Shown here: one piece after another, positions 58,994-64,000 of the stretch
Layout of the letters: the number at the start of each line of letters is the position of its first letter
Numbering within the stretch: position 1 is the stretch's first letter
Source of the DNA: Sulfurimonas sp.
Lineage (GTDB): Bacteria > Campylobacterota > Campylobacteria > Campylobacterales > Sulfurimonadaceae
NCBI RefSeq assembly: GCF_029027585.1
Contig: NZ_CP093397.1
Coordinates: 434,001 to 498,000 of the forward strand
Length of the DNA stretch: 64,000 nt
Direction: 5' to 3'
Position numbers and translations under genes: made by a program
Notes under the pieces: generated by a model
Databases searched by the model: none
What the model was told of the DNA's origin: nothing
The model's input: the letters and a program-made list of their open reading frames with translations, nothing else

Positions 58994-59726
58994 TTTCTTG
59001 CATCTCCAGCATCAAAGCATACTTCATATATGAACTAAAAGCAGAAATAACTGCAACATTCCAGCCATGCACACCATGAAAAGCTCCACCTTTTAATACA
59101 AGTGCTTTAAATAAGGCTCCAACTCCATGTACAAACGGGTCAAGTGCAGAAGCTTTTTTTCCATCTTCGTAAGATATTCTAGCACCACGAGTTATAAACT
59201 TATGCGTAGTCTTAATCATGTGTGAGTAATCATCATATGAATAGTGCAGCATATCAGCATCTAATGCTTTTATATTTTTACTCTCAACTTTTGCATGTCC
59301 ACCAACAGTTGAGTAAGAACATATATCACGATTATAGAGTCTTGTTACTCTATCTGGATACCAAAGTTTTATAAAGTTTTTACCCACAAATGTTTTTCTA
59401 GCGAAGGAAAAAGCTTCATAAGGAGTTTCATCAAGATTAATGTTTTTTATTGCTTCTATAGCATTAGCATCTAGTCTCTCATCAGCATCTATACTAAGTA
59501 CCCATTTGTTTTTAGCCAAAGGTGCTCCAAAAGCTTTCTGTCCACCATCACCTAAGTACGCTTGTTTTACAACTTTAGCACCTAAAGACTCCGCTATTTC
59601 ACAAGTTTTATCACTGCTCAAAGAATCAATAATTAAGACTTCATCACAAACTTCTTGAACTGATTTTATAACATCTTTTATATTTTTTTCTTCATTTAGA
59701 GTAATGATATTCGCGGTTATTTTCAT
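58983..59726 (-). CDS. GT2-family glycosyltransferase (WaaE/KdtX-like)
   Basis: 247 residues: ITANIITLNEEKNIKDVIKS, VLSIDADERLDANA (DxD), and a C-terminal part with FARKTFVGKNFIKLWYPDR, as in WaaE-type enzymes that add glucose to the LPS core. Overlaps the GT4 gene by 11 bp. The divergent PIG-L gene starts 51 bp upstream. Confidence 0.87.
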   Translation of the reverse strand: MKITANIITLNEEKNIKDVIKSVQEVCDEVLIIDSLSSDKTCEIAESLGAKVVKQAYLGDGGQKAFGAPLAKNKWVLSIDADERLDANAIEAIKNINLDETPYEAFSFARKTFVGKNFIKLWYPDRVTRLYNRDICSYSTVGGHAKVESKNIKALDADMLHYSYDDYSHMIKTTHKFITRGARISYEDGKKASALDPFVHGVGALFKALVLKGGAFHGVHGWNVAVISAFSSYMKYALMLEMQENES

Positions 59727-59777
59727 AATCTTATTTTACCACAGTAAACTTTCGATACAATTTTATCAGGAGTTTTA

Positions 59778-61079
59778 ATGATATTTATTTTACTATTTAC
59801 AGCTTTACTAATTTATCTATTTATAGTTTATAAAAGAGCTAAGAAATACAAATATGACACATCAAAAGACTATGTTTATAATTTAGATAAACACTTAATA
59901 TACGAATTGAAAACAACTAATAAAACTTTTATTTTAGAAGATAACTATAAAGATTTCGACTCACTATTTTTAAAAATAAATCTATCATTTAACATAAATT
60001 CATATTTTTTTAAACCTTTTATAAAAATAAAGGATACAAAACATTTTTTTGAATATGGAGCAAGAGGAGTAAGGTATTTAAATATATCATATCTTAAAGA
60101 AAAATCTAATGAACTAATTTTAAAAAATCTATCTTTAAACAACAATTCACTTTCTATATATGGTTATAAAAATAATATAAACTTATCGCAAAAAATACTT
60201 ATTTTAGCACCACATGCTGATGATGCTGAAATAGCTGCATTTGGACTTTATAAAACTGCCAAAGATATAACAATAGTAACAACTACAGCCGGGGAACAAG
60301 GTTCTTGTAACTATTCTGATTTATATAATAATGATAGAACTGCTAATTCACTAAAAAAGGCCGAATTAAGAGTTTTAGATGCTACAACAATTCCACTATT
60401 AGGTAATGTTAATTATGAAAATTCTATCACACTAGGATACTTTGGAGGAAGTCTTAAATGGATGAATAAAAATAGAGACAAAGAAGCCACTTCAAATATA
60501 TCTGGGATAGATAATATGAATCTATTTCGTAAAGTATCGCACTCAAATATTAAACTAGATTTAGAAACAAAACCAATATATTCCTCCTTCTTAAATGATT
60601 TAGAAGAAATTTTAAAACAGGTAAAACCAGATATAATTATAACTCCTCACCCTGCAATAGATAGCCATGAAGATCATAAATATACAACACAAATTACCAT
60701 AGAAGCTATGAAGAATACAAAAGCTATTTCTAAGTTACTTCTTTATACAAACCACCTTGAACTTAGTGAAAGCTACCCTCTAGGGGGGATGCACTCTGCT
60801 GTATCTATTCCACCTAATACAAAAGAGTTTTATTATGATTCAATTTACTCTTTTACACTTAACTCAAACCTACAAATTGATAAATTTTTTGCCCTAGAAG
60901 CTATGCATGACTTACGGGATTCCCTTATATATATCTCTACTAAAAAAGCATTTAAACACTTAAACAAAATGTTTAAAAGACAAGTCACAGGTAAAGACAA
61001 AAGCTACTATAAAAGAGCTATTAGAGCGAATGAACTGTTTTTTGTAGTTAAGAATGAGAATATTGATAAGTTAAAGTGA
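59778..61079 (+). CDS. PIG-L-family deacetylase with N-terminal membrane anchor
   Basis: 433 residues, one N-terminal membrane span. The PIG-L/LmbE motif is LAPHADDAEIAAFGLY near residue 148, with a second metal site HPAIDSHEDHKYTT near 292. It removes an acetyl group from a GlcNAc-type sugar. The location in the LPS locus suggests a lipid-A or O-antigen substrate; inference. Its end overlaps the convergent glycosyltransferase. Confidence 0.85.
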   Translation: MIFILLFTALLIYLFIVYKRAKKYKYDTSKDYVYNLDKHLIYELKTTNKTFILEDNYKDFDSLFLKINLSFNINSYFFKPFIKIKDTKHFFEYGARGVRYLNISYLKEKSNELILKNLSLNNNSLSIYGYKNNINLSQKILILAPHADDAEIAAFGLYKTAKDITIVTTTAGEQGSCNYSDLYNNDRTANSLKKAELRVLDATTIPLLGNVNYENSITLGYFGGSLKWMNKNRDKEATSNISGIDNMNLFRKVSHSNIKLDLETKPIYSSFLNDLEEILKQVKPDIIITPHPAIDSHEDHKYTTQITIEAMKNTKAISKLLLYTNHLELSESYPLGGMHSAVSIPPNTKEFYYDSIYSFTLNSNLQIDKFFALEAMHDLRDSLIYISTKKAFKHLNKMFKRQVTGKDKSYYKRAIRANELFFVVKNENIDKLK

Positions 61080-62218
61080 GTAGGTATTTATATACTTATC
61101 AACTATATAAGAGGGAGTAAATTCTTCTAGATGTTTGTCAAAATTTATGTATATTTTTTCAGTTAAAGTTTGCATTATTTTTTTGCTAAAACTTCTTCAT
61201 TAAAATCAACACGAAACTCAGCTAATTCATTTTTCATAATATCTTTTGCTCCGCCTTCAGTTTTGGCTGAAACTATTGGAGTATTGCAAGCTAAAGACTC
61301 TAAAAGTACATTGCCTAGTCCTTCTGCTTTGGAAGTAAATATAAAAAGTTCCGCATTTTTGACCCAAGGATATGGATTATCTAATGAACCTAACATTTTA
61401 ACAGAATCTTTAAGGTTTAAACTATTTATTTGTTCTTGTATATTGTTATACTCTGCCCCATTTCCAATAATAATAAATTTTTTATCTAGTCCAAGATTTT
61501 GTTTTGCATAATTAAAAGCAGATACACACAATGATACATTTTTATTTGGTGTTATTCTTCCAAAATATACAATATATTCTTCATTTATATCTATTTTATA
61601 TTCTAAAGCTCTTTTTTGAACCAATCCTACATCCATAGGATTGTAGATTATATTTATACTTTTTGGCTTAAACTTTGCAATATTTGCAGCCTCTAATATT
61701 TTTTGTTTTAACACCTTTAGAGATGCAAACAATATGCTTTTTATCATATAAACATCTTAAAAAAAAGTTTCGTATTTTAGAGCCAGTTGAAATAAATATA
61801 CTTACCGAAACTTGTTTTATTCTATCGTCTTTAATTGTCCATATATATTCAAATGTTCCCTGCCCTCTAACTATAATTAGGTCAAATCTTCCATGTTTTT
61901 TTCTAAATTTATCAATTTATATTTAAATATTTCAGAAAAAAGAACTCCACTCCAAAAGAAATAACTTTGCCTAATAATTAAATTCATTATTCTTGAGAAT
62001 ATCTCCCAAAAAAAAACCAAAAATACTCAGACGCGCTATTTTTCAAGGTTAAAATGATGAAGATGAACATTCTTTTCTGGTTTAAGTCCTGCGTTTTTTG
62101 ATTTAAAATATATTAAATGACTTTCATGCCCTTCATTTGCAAACGATTGAGAGATATTTATAGCTGAGCGTTCCATGCCGCCTATTTTTAAACTTCTTAC
62201 TACAACTGCTACTCTCAT
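61071..62218 (-). pseudogene. GT4-family glycosyltransferase with about five frameshifts
   Basis: ATG 62218 reads MRVAVVVRSLKIGGMERSAI (donor/acceptor loop of a GT4 enzyme). Pieces then continue as EKIARLSIFGFF, SRIMNLIIRQSYFFW, KHGRFDLIIVRGQGTFEYIW and KGVKTKILEAANIAKFKP, each in a different frame, all joined at poly-A or poly-T runs. The C-terminal frame (61747-61175) has YFGRITPNKNVSLCVSAFNY and FTSKAEGLGNVLLES. The tail ends at 61071. About 380 residues if corrected. So many breaks in 1.1 kb may be true decay or poor sequence. Confidence 0.75.
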
Positions 62219-62273
62219 CAATACCTCTTTTATATAATGGTATAATAACATATCCAATATAAAGAGAACACTT

Positions 62274-63019
62274 TTGTCACATAAACTTATTTTAAATCCA
62301 AAATTCAATACTTTTGAAGAAACTCTATTAAATATTAAAGATATATTTAACTCTTCAGATGAGAGCATACACAAAGCAAGAAATGAGCTTAAAATCATTG
62401 AATTAAACGGATAAAGTGTGTAGTTAAATCATTTAAAATCCCTCATATTGTAAATAGAATTGCTTATACCTTCTTTCGAGACGGCAAGGCAAAGAAGTCA
62501 TACCTAAATGCAGTGAAACTTATAAAATTAGAAGTTAATACTCCTGAACCGATTGGCATCATAGAGTTCTTTAATAATGGTTTATTAAGTGAGAGTTATT
62601 TTATATCTATATATGAGCCTTATGACATTACTATTCGAGAGGTTTTTCATCATAAAGTAGAAAATTATACAAAAATTTTAAAAGAGTTTGTAAAATTTAC
62701 ATATGAGATACATCAAAAAGGGGTATGGCATGTTGATTATTCTCTTGGAAATATTCTTATTACTAAAAATAAAGACAATTCATACAGATTTTCTTTAGTT
62801 GACATTAACAGAATGGAATTTAAGAATATTTTAGCTCTTGATGGTTTAAAAAATTTCAACAAGTTCTGGGCAAAAGATGATAATGATTTAAATACCATTG
62901 CAATCGAGTATGCTTCTCTGGCAAAGGTAAGTGAAGATAAAGCGATAGAAATAGTAGTGAATGAAGCAAAATCTCTAGAAGCAAAAGTTAATTTAAAAAG
63001 AAAATTAAAGGGAAAATAA
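62274..63019 (+). pseudogene. LPS kinase (WaaP/KdkA/InaA-like), frameshift
   Basis: From TTG 62274 the frame reads MSHKLILNPKFNTFEETLLN and KIIELNG, then stops; one more A after GGA at 62409-62411 continues as IKCVVKSFKIPHIVNRIAY. The kinase site is HQKGVWHVDYSLGNILIT (HxD and N) and VDINRMEF (metal Asp). About 248 residues. Phosphorylates Kdo or heptose of the LPS core, by family. Start codon not certain. Confidence 0.8.
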
Positions 63020-63968
63020 TCTCTCTTTTATTTCTATAAAAAGTTTTTCTTTTTTCTCTCTTTTCATGAGGAATCATAAAGTTACTTTGTAATTCTTCAT
63101 TCCCTATACCTTTCCACCTCTTTGAACTTGCAAAAAGTGAGTTAGCAAAAAATGTCATAGTTGGGGTTCCCACCATAGATGCTAAGTGATAAGTTCCAGT
63201 TGATGTTGATACAAAAAGCTTAAACTTACTGATGAGTTTAGCAAAATAGAGTATGCTTTCTTGAGAGTAGTAATATATTATATTATATTGCATTAATCTA
63301 TCTTGCATCTCTTTATAAAGATCTAATTCATCTGGTCCAAAAGTTAAAACTACTTGATACTTATTAGCATCTAGCACTTCTTTTATTAATACTTCATATT
63401 CATCTAAATTCCAGTTAGCATCTGAAGATCCACCAAATCCTAGATGAAAAGCTATGATTTCTCTATCAACTCCATGATTTAAACAAAATATATCATAGAC
63501 TTGAGTAGAATCATCAAAACTTAAAAGTGGTTTTGGATAGTTAAATTTCATATCTTTAAATAACTCTTTTGTTAGCTCAAGATTGTACTCAAACTCAGCC
63601 ATTTTAACTTCACTTCTTCTCTGTTTTATTCTATTTGTATAAAAAATTTGTGCAATTTTTGTAGCTGGAGCGATTCGTTTTGAAATTCGTGCTAAAAATT
63701 GAGCTAATGCTATTCGGGTATTTGAAAAGAGAGTTATTGAAGCATCTATCTTTAACTTACGAATCTCTGAAGCAAAAGCCAAGATACTTTGTCCGCTATC
63801 AACGATAACCTCATCTATAAAATCACAAGACTCAGCTAGAGTTTTGTTAAGTGGTGCCACACAAGCTATAATCCTATTATTAGGATTATGATGCTTCAAA
63901 ACATACATTGTTGGAAGTGCAGTTATAAAATCACCAAGCTTATCTGTGCGACATACAAGAATATTCAA
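62988..63968 (-). CDS. ADP-heptose:LPS heptosyltransferase (WaaF/WaaC, GT9)
   Basis: 326 residues from TTG 63968. MNILVCRTDKLGDFITALPT is the GT9 start; later GVDREIIAFHLGFGGSSDANW and STGTYHLASMVGTPTMTFF (donor site). Adds heptose to the LPS inner core. The C-terminus overlaps the kinase gene by 32 bp. Confidence 0.9.
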   Translation of the reverse strand: MNILVCRTDKLGDFITALPTMYVLKHHNPNNRIIACVAPLNKTLAESCDFIDEVIVDSGQSILAFASEIRKLKIDASITLFSNTRIALAQFLARISKRIAPATKIAQIFYTNRIKQRRSEVKMAEFEYNLELTKELFKDMKFNYPKPLLSFDDSTQVYDIFCLNHGVDREIIAFHLGFGGSSDANWNLDEYEVLIKEVLDANKYQVVLTFGPDELDLYKEMQDRLMQYNIIYYYSQESILYFAKLISKFKLFVSTSTGTYHLASMVGTPTMTFFANSLFASSKRWKGIGNEELQSNFMIPHEKREKRKTFYRNKREIIFPLIFFLN

Positions 63969-64000
63969 CTTTTAGTTTGCACCAATTTGAAAATATTCAA
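63965..64000 (-). CDS. C-terminal end of an upstream gene, beyond window
   Basis: A frame from the right edge reads LNIFKLVQTKS and stops with TGA at 63965-63967, overlapping the heptosyltransferase TTG. This is the usual coupling in this locus, but only 11 codons are visible. Confidence 0.3.
   Translation of the reverse strand: MNIFKLVQTKS

Noticed and set aside
1-64000. CRISPR array
   Set aside because: No regularly spaced repeats of 25-40 bp were seen on reading both strands.

Overview
The window is AT-rich (roughly 28-30% GC by eye) and looks like a Campylobacterota (Epsilonproteobacteria) chromosome, most likely a Sulfurimonas-like or Arcobacter-like environmental member. This rests on codon and base use, the mix of housekeeping genes (lgt, hemN, glcF-like Fe-S protein, DUF2062, an RhlE-like helicase) and the style of the T4SS and LPS genes. 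I could not run a search, so the genus is inference.

Region 1 (1-25453) is the right-hand part of an integrated conjugative element. It reads leftward: small regulatory and replication-type genes, then virB2, virB3, virB4, virB5, virB6, a virB7-like lipoprotein, virB8, virB9, virB10, a 731-residue Cys-rich secreted protein, virB11, virD4 and a relaxase that runs off the left edge. No virB1 is visible. The right end holds a tyrosine integrase next to a 45-bp copy of the 3' half of a tRNA(CAU) gene. This is the expected scar when an element integrates into a tRNA gene; the intact tRNA should lie left of the window. A CI-like repressor gene with a palindromic operator separates the leftward block from a small rightward operon. 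Two inverted copies of one IS3-family element (18395-19744 and 21777-23123) each split a gene, and each has its own target duplication.

Region 2 (25454-33923) is ordinary chromosome: a 5'-truncated YqiA-type esterase, a radical SAM protein, a CopD-like membrane protein, an AsmA/TamB-like protein, a heavy-metal-binding protein, an RluA-family pseudouridine synthase, a DEAD-box helicase, DUF2062 and lgt.

Region 3 (33957-40081) is a tightly coupled leftward operon: a methyltransferase with a fused HSDR_N nuclease-like domain, HsdS, a GHKL ATPase, a PD-(D/E)XK nuclease and a RhuM-PLD-like protein. It has no HsdR translocase and is my best candidate for an under-described defence system.

Region 4 (40108-46535) carries a glycolate-oxidase-type Fe-S subunit, hemN, an MsbA-like exporter and an LtaS-like sulfatase.

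Region 5 (46593-64000) is an LPS/O-antigen locus. It holds rfbA, rfbC, rfbD and rfbB for dTDP-rhamnose, fdtA and fdtB for a dTDP-3-amino-3,6-dideoxyhexose, a relic of a second rfbA-rfbB pair, many glycosyltransferases, an O-antigen ligase/polymerase, a PIG-L deacetylase, a WaaP/KdkA-like kinase and a heptosyltransferase.

A theme across the window is single-base length changes in A or T runs that break otherwise good genes. The two IS copies differ only in three such runs, so many of these breaks are probably sequencing or consensus errors. I report these as one gene with a frameshift.
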